A DNA stretch of 64,000 nt, taken from NCBI GenBank assembly GCA_002215645.1, contig NGFI01000005.1:1-64000 (forward strand), given 5' to 3'. Below the pieces are notes generated by a model that was not told the origin of the DNA, did no database searches, and saw nothing but the letters and a program-made list of their open reading frames with translations. Each line of letters begins with the position of its first letter. The stretch's first letter is position 1. The translations under genes were made by a program, and so were the position numbers. Shown piece after piece: positions 35,804 to 44,352 of the stretch. This stretch comes from Gemmatimonadetes bacterium 2013_60CM_65_52. Lineage in GTDB: Bacteria; Gemmatimonadota; Gemmatimonadetes; Gemmatimonadales; Gemmatimonadaceae.

Positions 35804-36396
35804 TAGAACTGCCGCAGCTCGACACGCGAATTGTTCAGGAAGACTCCGGCAAATCGCACCGCGTCCCCGATGCGGAGCGAGCGAAACCGTTGGGTGTCCG
35901 ATGCGTTCGCATTGTATGGCATGGAGATCGTCAACAGGACGTTGCTGCTCGCGTCGATCTGGAACCAGCCGTTCGACACGTCGATGTTCCGCACGACGCC
36001 CTGAAGCGTCTGCACCTGCGAGTTGCCCGAGACGACGGACCCGGATGCAGGTGAATCGACCTGCACGTAATCCGTGTAGTAGGCACCGTTCTGCGTCTGC
36101 TGAATACGGGCGGTGACCTGATCGCCGTACTCGAGCGACCCCACTGAATAGTCCTGATTCCGATACACCACGCGCGTCTGGTTGTCGTAATTGATCGAGA
36201 CCGCCTGACCGTTCGATTGCGTGATGTTGATCTGATGATAGCGCGTGTCCACGCGCTGCACGGTGCCGGTCACCTGGTTGCTGTTGTTGTTGCCCAACAC
36301 GCCGCCGAGGATGCTGCCGAGTCCGCCCGCCTGCGCACATGCGCTCAGGACCAGTGCGGCGACGCCGATGCCTGCCGCGCGAAATGAGGTTCCCAC
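35800..36396 (-). CDS. Lipoprotein with two OB-like (DUF5666-type) beta domains
   Basis: This is a 198-aa predicted lipoprotein: the signal ends in AALVLSAC (lipobox Cys20), followed by a Gly/Asn linker. The mature protein has two similar beta-barrel-like modules, one with GTVQRVDTRYHQINITQSNGQAVSINYDNQ... and one with QGVVRNIDVSNGWFQIDASS, each closed by a GD(Q/A)V segment. This resembles DUF5666-type tandem OB-like folds. The GTG at 36396 is preceded by GGGAGG at 5 nt and preferred over ATG 36429. The stop codon shares four bases with the aminotransferase stop (35800-35803). Confidence 0.72.
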   Translation of the reverse strand: MGTSFRAAGIGVAALVLSACAQAGGLGSILGGVLGNNNSNQVTGTVQRVDTRYHQINITQSNGQAVSINYDNQTRVVYRNQDYSVGSLEYGDQVTARIQQTQNGAYYTDYVQVDSPASGSVVSGNSQVQTLQGVVRNIDVSNGWFQIDASSNVLLTISMPYNANASDTQRFRSLRIGDAVRFAGVFLNNSRVELRQFY

Positions 36397-36553
36397 GGGC
36401 GCCTCCCATTGAATGGTCTGGTAGCGCACGAGGCAATCCTGGTGCCCGGAGGGGCAAAAGCTGCCTCGAGGCGTTCAGTGAGGGTGTGCTCGCCATCATC
36501 ATCACGATCATGGAGTTGCCGTAGCTGCATCGCGCTTGCATTAGACTGGTGAC

Positions 36554-37405
36554 GTGGAATCGTCACAAAAGCCCAACCCCATGTCCGACGCGTCACCCGC
36601 CGCACCGAGCGCCGAGCAGGTCGTGGAGCACACGATCACCGGTGACGTCCGGCTGCATGAGGATTTCCATTCACGCTTTCTCGAGCACGATCGCTCGATC
36701 GTCGTCTATCTCCCTCCGGGGTACCACGCTGACTCCGCGGATCGATATCCCGTGCTGTATCTGCACGACGGGCAGAACGTCTTCGATCGCGCCACGTCGT
36801 TCGGAGAGGAGTGGCACGCCGACGAATCGGCGCAGGCGTTGATTGCGGCGGGTGAGGTCGCGCCCGTGATCATCGTCGGCATCTACAATACCGGCGAACA
36901 CCGGGTGGACGAGTACACGCCGACGTGCGAGAAGGGACGCGGCGGCCGCGCGGACGATTACGGCCAAATGCTCATCGAGGAGCTGAAGCCGTTCATCGAC
37001 CAGACGTACAAGACGCTTCCCAGCGCGGCAAGCACGGCACTTGGCGGCTCATCGCTCGGCGGCTTGCTGACGATGCATCTCGGGCTCCGCTATCCGACCG
37101 CGTTCAGCCGGTTGGCTGTACTGTCTCCTGCGGTGTGGTGGGATGGCCGTGTGCTGCTGCGCGAGGTGGAGTCATTGGAGCACAAACTGCCGCTGCGCAT
37201 CTGGCTCGACGCCGGCACGGGAGAAGGCGCGACGACGCTCGACGACGCGCGGGCGCTGCGCGATGCGCTGGTGGCCAAGGGATGGGTGCCGGGAGAGGAC
37301 CTGGTTTACCTCGAGGCGCAGGGTGGAGAGCACAACGAGTCGAGCTGGGGTGCACGCTTCGGCGACGTGCTCAGGTTTCTCTTCCCGCCCGCCGGACGCG
37401 CCTGA
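36554..37405 (+). CDS. Alpha/beta hydrolase-fold esterase, first of the ligase cluster
   Basis: This is a 283-aa alpha/beta hydrolase of the esterase-D / putative esterase group. The nucleophile elbow is GGSSLGG in STALGGSSLGGLLTMHLGLRYP. An N-terminal part has YLPPGYHADSADRYPVLYLHDGQNVF, which is typical of this group, and EHNESSWGARFGD supplies the catalytic-type His near the end. No signal peptide, so it is cytoplasmic. A TAGACT -10-like box lies 6 nt before the GTG at 36554, suggesting a leaderless start; ATG 36581 is the alternative. It heads a nine-gene co-directional unit, and may release a product or remove an ester group. Confidence 0.85.
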   Translation: MESSQKPNPMSDASPAAPSAEQVVEHTITGDVRLHEDFHSRFLEHDRSIVVYLPPGYHADSADRYPVLYLHDGQNVFDRATSFGEEWHADESAQALIAAGEVAPVIIVGIYNTGEHRVDEYTPTCEKGRGGRADDYGQMLIEELKPFIDQTYKTLPSAASTALGGSSLGGLLTMHLGLRYPTAFSRLAVLSPAVWWDGRVLLREVESLEHKLPLRIWLDAGTGEGATTLDDARALRDALVAKGWVPGEDLVYLEAQGGEHNESSWGARFGDVLRFLFPPAGRA

Positions 37406-38125
37406 ATGCACCGCGAGCACCATCGCTGGTACAGCCCGCGGCTGGAACGCGACATGGAGCTGCTCGTGTTCGGGCACGCCGGCGCGCGTGCCCTCGTGTT
37501 CCCGAGCTCCATGGGACGCTTCTTCGAGTGGGAGGACCGGGGCATGATCGGTGCCCTGGCCGAATCTCTCGAGCGGGGGTGGCTCCAGCTCTTCTGCGTG
37601 GACAGCGTGGATCGGGAAAGCTGGTATGCGAAGCACAAGCATCCGGACGACCGCGCGCACTACCACAGCCGGTACGATGCGTATCTGCGGGATGAAGTGC
37701 TGCCGCTGACCCGCCTCCTCAATGACAATCCGTTTCTGATGACGACCGGCGCGAGCTTCGGGGCGTACCATGCGCTCACGTTCGCTCTGCGGTACCCACA
37801 TCTCGTGAACCGGGCCATCGGGATGAGCGGTGTCTACGACATCCGTGAGGTCATCGACGGATACACGGATCAGCACGTCTATCCATTCAATCCCGCGGAG
37901 TTCATACTCGGCGAGCACGATCATGGACGCCTGGAGACCATGCGGCGCATGGACATCATTCTTGCGGTCGGCCGCGAGGACCGCCTGCGCGGGAACAACG
38001 AGTATTTCTCGGGCCGCCTGTGGTCGAAAAACGTCTGGCACGCGCTCCGCATCTGGGACGGCTGGGCGCACGACTGGCCCTTCTGGCAGCAGATGATCAC
38101 CGTCTACATTGGCGGCCACGACTAA
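37406..38125 (+). CDS. Second alpha/beta hydrolase (esterase family)
   Basis: This is a 239-aa hydrolase with the nucleophile elbow GASFG in LMTTGASFGAYHALTFALRYPH. The sequence starts MHREHHRWYSPRLERDMELLVFGHAG and shows the fold's beginning in LVFPSSMGRFFEWEDRG. The catalytic His is probably in DGWAHDWPFW. It begins directly at the base after the previous stop (no spacer), so the two are almost certainly translated together. It may be a thioesterase or acyl/peptidyl esterase acting on intermediates of the pathway; this is inferred from the neighbours. No signal peptide. Confidence 0.83.
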   Translation: MHREHHRWYSPRLERDMELLVFGHAGARALVFPSSMGRFFEWEDRGMIGALAESLERGWLQLFCVDSVDRESWYAKHKHPDDRAHYHSRYDAYLRDEVLPLTRLLNDNPFLMTTGASFGAYHALTFALRYPHLVNRAIGMSGVYDIREVIDGYTDQHVYPFNPAEFILGEHDHGRLETMRRMDIILAVGREDRLRGNNEYFSGRLWSKNVWHALRIWDGWAHDWPFWQQMITVYIGGHD

Positions 38126-38156
38126 CCGACCGCCGCGCAGGTGCCACAATTGACCC

Positions 38157-39101
38157 ATGGACCCCATGCAGAAGGTCGGTCTGATTGTCGGTCGTGAGTG
38201 GTCCTTTCCGCCTGCGCTCATCGAGGAGGTCGCGCGCCGCGATGCGGGTGTGCAGGTCGAGTACGTCCAGCTCGGGGGCACGTCGATGGACGAGCCGATC
38301 CCGTACGCGGTGATCGTCGACCGGATCTCGCACGAAGTTCCGTATTACCGGACCTATCTGAAGCACGCCGTGCTGCAAGGCGTGACCGTCGTGAACAATC
38401 CGTTCATGTGGACGTCCGACGACAAGCTGTTCGACGCCTCACTCGCCACGCGGCTCGGCGTCCCCAGCCCGAAGACCATCGCCCTGCCGAACAAGGAATA
38501 CGTCGCCGGCATCAAGCACGATGAGAGCCTGCGAAATCTCCGCTATCCGCTCGATTGGAACGCGATCGCCGCGCACGTGGGCATGCCGTGCATTCTCAAG
38601 GACGCGCACGGAGGCGGGTGGAAGGAGGTGTACGTCTGTCACACGCTCGACGAGCTGATTCACCACTACGACACCTCGGGGCTTCTGACGATGATCGTGC
38701 AGGAGTTCATCGAGTGGGAGCAGTTCGTGCGCTGCATGGCGCTGGGTCAGCGTGACGTGCTCTGCATGAAGTACGACCCCAAGCACCGGTGTTATGTGCC
38801 CGAAGAGGACCATCTCGCTCCGGAGCTCGAGGCGCGCATCAAAGCACACAGCGTCACGCTCATGCGTGCGCTCGGCTACGACATGTGCTCGCTGGAGTTT
38901 GCCGTGCGAAACGGTGTGCCCTACGCCATCGACTTCATGAATCCGGCTCCGGACATGGACGTCAATTCGCTCACGCCGCACTACTTTCAATGGGTGCTCA
39001 CCCACATGGCCGACCTGGTGATCCGACTGGCTAACGAGCCGCGCGCGTCCCGGAATCCGGCCACAGGCGAGTTTCTGCTCGGCCGACGCGAGATAGCGTA
39101 A
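38157..39101 (+). CDS. ATP-grasp ligase
   Basis: This is a 314-aa protein with the layout of ATP-grasp carboxylate-amine ligases (RimK / glutathione-synthetase-like). The N-terminal domain has VGLIVGREWSFPPALIEEV. The central and C-terminal parts show CILKDAHGGGWKEVYV (ATP-binding lysine and Gly-rich loop), IVQEFIEWEQFVRCMALG, and YAIDFMNPAPDMDVNSL with the metal-binding Asp/Asn. These enzymes activate a carboxylate as acylphosphate and couple it to an amine. The position between the hydrolase and a second ATP-grasp gene argues for a step in making an amide-linked metabolite. Spacing is 31 nt upstream and 6 nt downstream. Confidence 0.8.
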   Translation: MDPMQKVGLIVGREWSFPPALIEEVARRDAGVQVEYVQLGGTSMDEPIPYAVIVDRISHEVPYYRTYLKHAVLQGVTVVNNPFMWTSDDKLFDASLATRLGVPSPKTIALPNKEYVAGIKHDESLRNLRYPLDWNAIAAHVGMPCILKDAHGGGWKEVYVCHTLDELIHHYDTSGLLTMIVQEFIEWEQFVRCMALGQRDVLCMKYDPKHRCYVPEEDHLAPELEARIKAHSVTLMRALGYDMCSLEFAVRNGVPYAIDFMNPAPDMDVNSLTPHYFQWVLTHMADLVIRLANEPRASRNPATGEFLLGRREIA

Positions 39102-39107
39102 GACGGC

Positions 39108-40454
39108 ATGCTCCAGGACGGCATCGATCAGTATCATGCGCTCCTCACCGATGAGCTGGCCGGTGAGACGCAGGCGCAGCTCGACGATCAGCTTCGTCAG
39201 CGTGGCCTGTTCTTCGGCTCGCGCTCCCTCTGTACCGTGCTTCGGCCGCGCATGCTCTCGCCAGCGCAATATCGGTTTCTCCAGCGGCGCAGCGCGGTGA
39301 TTCTGCGCGCATTCCGGAAGGTGCATCGGGCCGCGCTCGCCGATGCCGCCGTGCTCGATCAGTTCCGTCTCCTCGATTGGGAGCGCCAGCTCGTTCCTGT
39401 TTCGACGGGCTTTCGTGACTCCAGCCCCGTGTCGCGGTTGGATGCATTCTTCAGCGGGCCGGGAGGCATCCGCTTTACCGAATACAACGCGGAGACGCCG
39501 GCGGGGGGCGCATACAACGACGTCCTGACGGAGGTGTTCTTCGGCCTGCCGATCATGCGGGAGTTCCTCCGCACGTGGGACGTACGGCCATTGCCCGCCC
39601 GCCACAACGTGCTGCACGCGCTGCTCGATGCCTTCGAGCAGTGGTCCGGTCGTCGCGAGCGCCCGCAAATCACGATCGTGGATTGGGCGGACGTGCCGAC
39701 ACAGAGTGAGTTCACGCTCTTCCGGGAGTACTTCAACCGGCAGGGCGCGCCGGCCGACATCGTCGATCCCGCGGAGATCACGTACACCGGCGGAAAGCTC
39801 CGTGGTCCGCACGGTCCCATCGAGCTGATCTACAAGCGCGTGTTGCTCCACGAGCTGGTGGAGCGCGGCGGCCTGGATCATCCCATTCTGCGTGCATTTC
39901 GCGAGGGCAACGTGTGCATGGTCAATCCACCCGCCTGCAAGGTGCTGCACAAGAAGGCGAGCCTCGCCGTGCTGCATGACGAGCGCAACGCACATCTCTT
40001 CGATGCGGAGGAGCTCCAGGCCATTGCCCTGTCCATTCCCTGGACGCGCGTCGTGGAGGAGCGCTCCACTCTTTACGCTGGTGAGAGCGTGGACCTGCTC
40101 GAGCTCATCGCAAGCCGCCGGGACCAGCTCGTCCTCAAGCCGAACGACGAGTATGGCGGGAAGGGAATCATCCTGGGGTGGGAGACCGACGATGCGGGTT
40201 GGACGACGGCGCTAGCGACGGCGCTGCACGAGCCGTACATCGTTCAGGAGCGTATCGAGCTGCCGATGGAAGGCTACCCCAGCGTCGTGAACGGCAAGCT
40301 CGCGCTGATCGATCGAATGGTGGATACCGCACCGTACGTCGCTTACGGAGATCACGTGGACGGCGTGCTGTCGAGGCTGGGCACGGCATCGCTACTCAAC
40401 GTCACTGCGGGCGGTGGGAGTCAGACCCCCACGTTCATTGCTGAACGGAGATAG
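39108..40454 (+). CDS. ATP-grasp-fold ligase, probably circularly permuted type
   Basis: This is a 448-aa protein with ATP-grasp traits in an unusual order. IRFTEYNAETPAGGAYNDVL (metal/substrate-type block) comes before LVLKPNDEYGGKGIILGWE and PYIVQERIELPMEGY (ATP-binding lysine loop and strand), which suggests a circular permutation. No signal peptide. Enzymes of this kind make amide or peptide bonds in systems that also carry a YbdK-type ligase. It is 6 nt after the previous ligase gene and 19 nt before the YbdK-type gene, so the three ligases probably act in one pathway. The substrate is unknown. Confidence 0.75.
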   Translation: MLQDGIDQYHALLTDELAGETQAQLDDQLRQRGLFFGSRSLCTVLRPRMLSPAQYRFLQRRSAVILRAFRKVHRAALADAAVLDQFRLLDWERQLVPVSTGFRDSSPVSRLDAFFSGPGGIRFTEYNAETPAGGAYNDVLTEVFFGLPIMREFLRTWDVRPLPARHNVLHALLDAFEQWSGRRERPQITIVDWADVPTQSEFTLFREYFNRQGAPADIVDPAEITYTGGKLRGPHGPIELIYKRVLLHELVERGGLDHPILRAFREGNVCMVNPPACKVLHKKASLAVLHDERNAHLFDAEELQAIALSIPWTRVVEERSTLYAGESVDLLELIASRRDQLVLKPNDEYGGKGIILGWETDDAGWTTALATALHEPYIVQERIELPMEGYPSVVNGKLALIDRMVDTAPYVAYGDHVDGVLSRLGTASLLNVTAGGGSQTPTFIAERR

Positions 40455-40473
40455 ACCGACACACGGTACCTGC

Positions 40474-41682
40474 ATGCAAGCACCCTCCCTGACGCTCGGC
40501 ATCGAAGAGGAATACCAGATCATCGACCCGGAGACTCGCGAGCTCCGGTCGTACATCACGGAGATCCTCAAGGGCGATCACATGATCCTCGACGAGGTGA
40601 AGCCGGAGCTGCACCAGTCGATGGTGGAGATCGGCAGCAAGGTGTGCCGGACGCCACAGGAAGTGCGCGGCGAGCTCGTTCGGTTGCGCGGCATGGTCAT
40701 GGATCTCGCGGGGAAGAACGGACTGGTGATCGCCGCCGCGGGCACGCATCCGTTCTCACTCTGGACGCGACAGGAGATCACGCCGCTGGATCGCTACGTT
40801 GGCGTAAAGCAGGATCTTCAGGATCTCGCGCAGCAATTGCTCATCTTCGGGACGCACGTGCACGTCGGCGTCGAGGATCGCGACTTTCTCATCGAAGCCA
40901 TGAACGTGTCGCGGTACCTTCTGCCGCACGTGCTCGCGCTCTCCACCAGCTCTCCGTTCTGGCAGGGGCGGCGCACGGGACTCAAGTCCTATCGAAGCAT
41001 CATCTTCCGGAATTTCCCGCGCACCGGAATGCCGCCCGTGCTGCGGTCATACGCGGAGTTCGACGAGTTGGTGGACACGCTCGTGAAGACGCGCTGCATC
41101 CCGGACGGCTCGAAGATCTGGTGGGACGTCCGGCCGCATCATGCCTATCCCACGCTGGAATTCCGCGTCTGCGACGTTTGCACTCGTGTGGACGAAGCCG
41201 TATGCCTCGCCGCAATCCTTCAGGCGATCGTGAGCAAGATCTGGAAGCTGCGTCGCGACAACCTCACCTTCCGTCTCTATCCGCAGGCCATGATCGACGA
41301 GAACAAATGGCGCGCGGTCCGCTTCGGGCTCGACGGCAAGCTGATAGATTTCGGCCGTGAGATCGAGCAGCCGGCGCGCGAGCTGATCGCGGAGATGCTC
41401 GAGTGGTTCGTGGACGACGTGGTGGACGAGCTGGGCAGCAGGCGGGAGGTGGAGTACGCCTTCCAGATCATGCGCGATGGATCGAGCGCGGATCGCCAGC
41501 TCGCGCAGTACGATCGCACCCGCGACCTTCGAAAGGTGGTGGACCGCGTAGTCTCGGAGACGGCAGAAGGTGTTCGTCCCGAGATTGCGCGGACGTTTGC
41601 AGACCGTGCGGCGGAGGGCGCGCCGCATCGGGCCGTCATGAGCGGCGAAACGAGCTTGCCTGAACAACTGAAAGCAACCTAG
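40474..41682 (+). CDS. YbdK-type carboxylate-amine ligase (GCS2 family)
   Basis: This is a 402-aa member of the glutamate-cysteine ligase 2 family. It opens SLTLGIEEEYQIIDPETRELRS, the family signature with the Glu pair for the metal. Later blocks are HVHVGVEDRDF, STSSPFWQGRRTGLKSYRS and HAYPTLEFRVCDVCTRVDEAV. YbdK has weak glutamate-cysteine ligase activity in vitro, but many genomic homologues sit in peptide-modification clusters. The start at 40474 gives the conserved N-terminus; an in-frame ATG at 40414 overlaps the previous gene. It is the third ligase in a row. Confidence 0.93.
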   Translation: MQAPSLTLGIEEEYQIIDPETRELRSYITEILKGDHMILDEVKPELHQSMVEIGSKVCRTPQEVRGELVRLRGMVMDLAGKNGLVIAAAGTHPFSLWTRQEITPLDRYVGVKQDLQDLAQQLLIFGTHVHVGVEDRDFLIEAMNVSRYLLPHVLALSTSSPFWQGRRTGLKSYRSIIFRNFPRTGMPPVLRSYAEFDELVDTLVKTRCIPDGSKIWWDVRPHHAYPTLEFRVCDVCTRVDEAVCLAAILQAIVSKIWKLRRDNLTFRLYPQAMIDENKWRAVRFGLDGKLIDFGREIEQPARELIAEMLEWFVDDVVDELGSRREVEYAFQIMRDGSSADRQLAQYDRTRDLRKVVDRVVSETAEGVRPEIARTFADRAAEGAPHRAVMSGETSLPEQLKAT

Positions 41683-41687
41683 AAAAC

Positions 41688-42461
41688 GTGACCTCACGCA
41701 GCAGACCCGTCGTTGGCATTCCGACGCAGACCCTTCAAAGCCTCGGCGGCATCTCCGAGAGCATCCCGGCCTCGTGGGTGATGAGCCAGCGCTACATCCT
41801 GACGCTCGCGAATGCAGGCGCCGTTCCGTGGATGATTCCGCTGGTGGACGAGGACACGCTGCGCGCCATCTACGACGAGCTCGATGCCGTCTTTCTTCCC
41901 GGCGGCGCGGACATCGATCCCAGCAGCTACGGCGCCGATCCGCACCCGTCATGTGATCGCACGGACCGCGACCGGGACCGCGTCGAGATGTCGCTCGCGC
42001 GCTGGGCGCAGCAGGATGAGAAGCCGGTGCTCGGCGTCTGCCGCGGCATGCAGCTCATCAACGTCGCCGCTGGTGGATCGCTCTATCAGGACATCGCGAG
42101 CGAGCTGCCAGGCGCCATCAAGCACGACTACTTCCCGTTCGGACCGCAAAGCCATTCGCGGGACTTTCTCGCGCACGAGGTCAACGTGGAGGAGGGAACG
42201 CGGCTCGCGTCGCTCGTGGGTGCCGGCCCGCTTCGCGTGAACAGCATGCATCATCAGGGTATACGCGAGCTGGGACACGGACTGGTTGCCACCGCGGAAG
42301 CGCCCGATGGGCTTGTCGAAGCACTCGAGGGCAGCGACGACGGCTACCTGGTGGCCGTGCAGTGGCACCCCGAGGCGCTCGCGGACGGCGATGCACGGAC
42401 CAGGCGGATCTTCGCGGATTTCATCGAGGCGGCATCCATCTGGCGCAGGGCGCATGGCTGA
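41688..42461 (+). CDS. Class I glutamine amidotransferase-like gamma-glutamyl hydrolase (PuuD family)
   Basis: This is a 257-aa protein of the class I GATase fold like gamma-glutamyl-GABA hydrolase PuuD. The catalytic Cys is Cys118 in PVLGVCRGMQLINV and the His/Glu pair is in AVQWHPEALADG. The AVFLPGGADIDPSSYG segment belongs to this branch. It would hydrolyse a gamma-glutamyl amide. Beside three ligases it may trim the gamma-glutamyl group from an intermediate; this order of make-and-remove recalls the PuuA-PuuD route of putrescine use. GTG start at 41688, 5 nt after the previous stop. The stop lies within the next gene. Confidence 0.92.
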   Translation: MTSRSRPVVGIPTQTLQSLGGISESIPASWVMSQRYILTLANAGAVPWMIPLVDEDTLRAIYDELDAVFLPGGADIDPSSYGADPHPSCDRTDRDRDRVEMSLARWAQQDEKPVLGVCRGMQLINVAAGGSLYQDIASELPGAIKHDYFPFGPQSHSRDFLAHEVNVEEGTRLASLVGAGPLRVNSMHHQGIRELGHGLVATAEAPDGLVEALEGSDDGYLVAVQWHPEALADGDARTRRIFADFIEAASIWRRAHG

Positions 42462-42990
42462 ACGAACGACGCGTCGGCGCATCGGCGCCCTGACGCTCGC
42501 CGCCGCGGCAAGCGCGATCCTCTCGTCGTGCGCGAACGCGCAGCGCAGCCAGCCCGGCACCGTGACGCAGATGGTGGCGGGAACGCGCATCGAGGTCTTC
42601 TATCATCGCCCTGTTGCTCGCGGGAGATCACTGTTCGGAGCGCTCGTGCCATGGGGGCGGATCTGGACGCCGAGCGCCGATAGTGCCGCGCGGTTCACGG
42701 TCTCGGCGCCAGTCACTGTCAACGGCGCCGCGCTCGCTGCGGGTACTTACGGAATCTGGGCCATTCCTGACTCGACCGAGTGGACGGTCATCTTCAGCGG
42801 GGAGGCGGACGCATTTCATCTTCGCTATCCGGAGGGCAAGGACGTGCTTCGCGTCCGGACGACGCCGTTGCGCGGAGAACACGTCGAGACCTTGCAGTTT
42901 GCATTTCCCGTCGTAGATGCCGACTCCGCGGTGCTTCAGCTGCGCTGGGGGACGACCATCGTTCCACTTGCGGTTCGCGCCGTCCACTGA
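42454..42990 (+). CDS. DUF2911 lipoprotein
   Basis: This is a 178-aa predicted lipoprotein of the DUF2911 family. Lipobox is AILSSC. Family features are IEVFYHRPVARGRSLFGALVPWGRIWTPSADSAARF, ALAAGTYGIWAIPDSTEWTVIFSG and LQFAFPVVDADSAVLQLRWG. Function is unknown; members are periplasmic or outer-membrane and often sit with metallopeptidases. The ATG at 42454 overlaps the GATase gene by 8 nt, which ties it to the cluster. An upstream frame to 42286 is a shadow of the preceding gene. Confidence 0.85.
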   Translation: MAERTTRRRIGALTLAAAASAILSSCANAQRSQPGTVTQMVAGTRIEVFYHRPVARGRSLFGALVPWGRIWTPSADSAARFTVSAPVTVNGAALAAGTYGIWAIPDSTEWTVIFSGEADAFHLRYPEGKDVLRVRTTPLRGEHVETLQFAFPVVDADSAVLQLRWGTTIVPLAVRAVH

Positions 42991-42998
42991 GCGCGTCG

Positions 42999-43802
42999 AT
43001 GACCAGGCTCCGCCCCGTACGCGGCAAGAAGGACATCACGCTGGGCGACGGCGCGGCGCACGTGCACGGTCGTGTAAAGCACGGTCCCGATCTGGAGTCT
43101 GCGATGCAACACGAGGGCGACCGCATCGCGGATCTTCAGAAGGTGCTGTACGCAGACGCGCGTTACGGGCTGCTCATCGTGCTGCAGGGCCGCGATGCGT
43201 CGGGAAAGGACGGCACCATCCGCAGGGTGTTCAGCGCCGTGAACCCGCAGGGCTGCCAGGTCACGAGCTTTGGAGTGCCGTCAGAGGCCGAGCAGATGCA
43301 CGACTATCTCTGGCGCGTGCATCAGGCGGTGCCGTCGCGCCGCATGATCGGGATCTTCAACCGGTCGCATTACGAAGACGTCATCGTGCCGCGCGTGCAC
43401 GGCACTCTCTCGAAGAAGCGGTGTGAGCGCCGCTACGAGGAGATCAACGACTTCGAGCGAATGCTCACCGACAACCATGTCGTCGTGCTGAAGTTCATGT
43501 TGCACGTGTCGCGCGACGAGCAGAAGAAGCGGCTTCAGGAGCGCCTCGAGAATCCGCAGAAGAACTGGAAATTTCGCGAGGGAGATCTCGAGGACCGGCG
43601 CAATTGGGACGCCTTCACCAAGGCGTATCGCGGCGTGCTCTCCAGCACGAGCACGAAGTGGGCGCCGTGGTACATCGTGCCGTCGGACGACGCCAAGGTG
43701 CGCGACTGGCTCGTCGCGCGGTGCATCGCGGATACGCTCGCCTCCCTTGGCCTGCGCTACCCGAAGGCGGAGCCGTCGTTACGTCGGCTCAAGGTGGAGT
43801 GA
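42999..43802 (+). CDS. PPK2-family polyphosphate-dependent kinase
   Basis: This is a 267-aa cytoplasmic PPK2-family enzyme. Such enzymes transfer phosphate from polyphosphate to nucleotides (or the reverse). The Walker A loop is VLQGRDASGKDGT (about residues 61-73) and the Walker B-type aspartate is in IGIFNRSHYEDVI (Asp127). The lid block KKRCERRYEEINDFERML and DRRNWDAFTKAYRGVLSSTSTKWAPWYIVPSDDAKVRDWLV are typical. It lies 8 nt after the DUF2911 gene and 2 nt before DUF1697. It could regenerate ATP for the nearby ligases, but that is only suggested by position. Confidence 0.92.
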   Translation: MTRLRPVRGKKDITLGDGAAHVHGRVKHGPDLESAMQHEGDRIADLQKVLYADARYGLLIVLQGRDASGKDGTIRRVFSAVNPQGCQVTSFGVPSEAEQMHDYLWRVHQAVPSRRMIGIFNRSHYEDVIVPRVHGTLSKKRCERRYEEINDFERMLTDNHVVVLKFMLHVSRDEQKKRLQERLENPQKNWKFREGDLEDRRNWDAFTKAYRGVLSSTSTKWAPWYIVPSDDAKVRDWLVARCIADTLASLGLRYPKAEPSLRRLKVE

Positions 43803-43804
43803 CG

Positions 43805-44332
43805 GTGCCGCGATACGTCGCGTTCCTGCGCGCCATCAACGTGGGCGGCCGCGTCGTGAAGATGGATCGGCTGCGCGCGCTGTTCATGGAACTGGACCTG
43901 GCGAATCCAGAGACGTTCATCGCCAGCGGCAATGTGCTGTTCGAGAGCAAGGTCAAAGCGCTTGCCGGACTGGAGCGACGCATCGAGGCGCATCTCGCCT
44001 CGGCGCTCGGATACGAAGTGGCCACCTTTGTACGCCAGCACGACTCACTCTTGTCGCTGCTGGACGGCCACCCCTACGAGTCGCACGCGGATGACGGCCA
44101 CACGCTGCAAATCGGCTTTCTCAAGGGGACGCCAGGGCCGAGCCAGCTCGAGGGGCTGAAGGCGCTGGAGACCCCGACCGACGAATTTCACCTCCGTGAC
44201 CGGTCGCTGTACTGGTTGCTCCGAATGAAATTCAACGAGACGAAGATCACGACAGCGAAACTCGAGCGCGTGCTCGGCGGTCCGGTCACGTTTCGGAACA
44301 TCACGTCGATCAGGCGCCTGGTAGAGAGGTAG
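43805..44332 (+). CDS. DUF1697 protein
   Basis: This is a 175-aa protein of the DUF1697 family, seen in the opening VPRYVAFLRAINVGGRVVKMDRLRALF and in FIASGNVLFES. The fold is thought to be an alpha/beta two-domain structure; no activity is known. No signal peptide. It lies 2 nt after PPK2 and closes the plus-strand unit. The GTG at 43805 fits the family start; a GTG at 43799 overlaps the previous stop. Its stop codon is part of the GTAGGACGGTAGG repeat. Confidence 0.88.
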   Translation: MPRYVAFLRAINVGGRVVKMDRLRALFMELDLANPETFIASGNVLFESKVKALAGLERRIEAHLASALGYEVATFVRQHDSLLSLLDGHPYESHADDGHTLQIGFLKGTPGPSQLEGLKALETPTDEFHLRDRSLYWLLRMKFNETKITTAKLERVLGGPVTFRNITSIRRLVER

Positions 44333-44352
44333 GACGGTAGGACAGCGGGCCT
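44329..44352. repeat. Single arm of a GTAGGACGG-type repeat
   Basis: GTAGGACGGTAGGACAG begins at the stop codon of the DUF1697 gene and ends at the stop of the convergent phosphatase gene. The same word opens the hairpin at 48106 and, as a reverse complement, closes it at 48181. It may be a remnant or half-copy of a mobile intergenic element. Confidence 0.6.

Noticed and set aside
38439-39995. 518-aa open frame on the minus strand
   Set aside because: Antisense to two ATP-grasp genes with ligase motifs on the plus strand; it has no motifs of its own.
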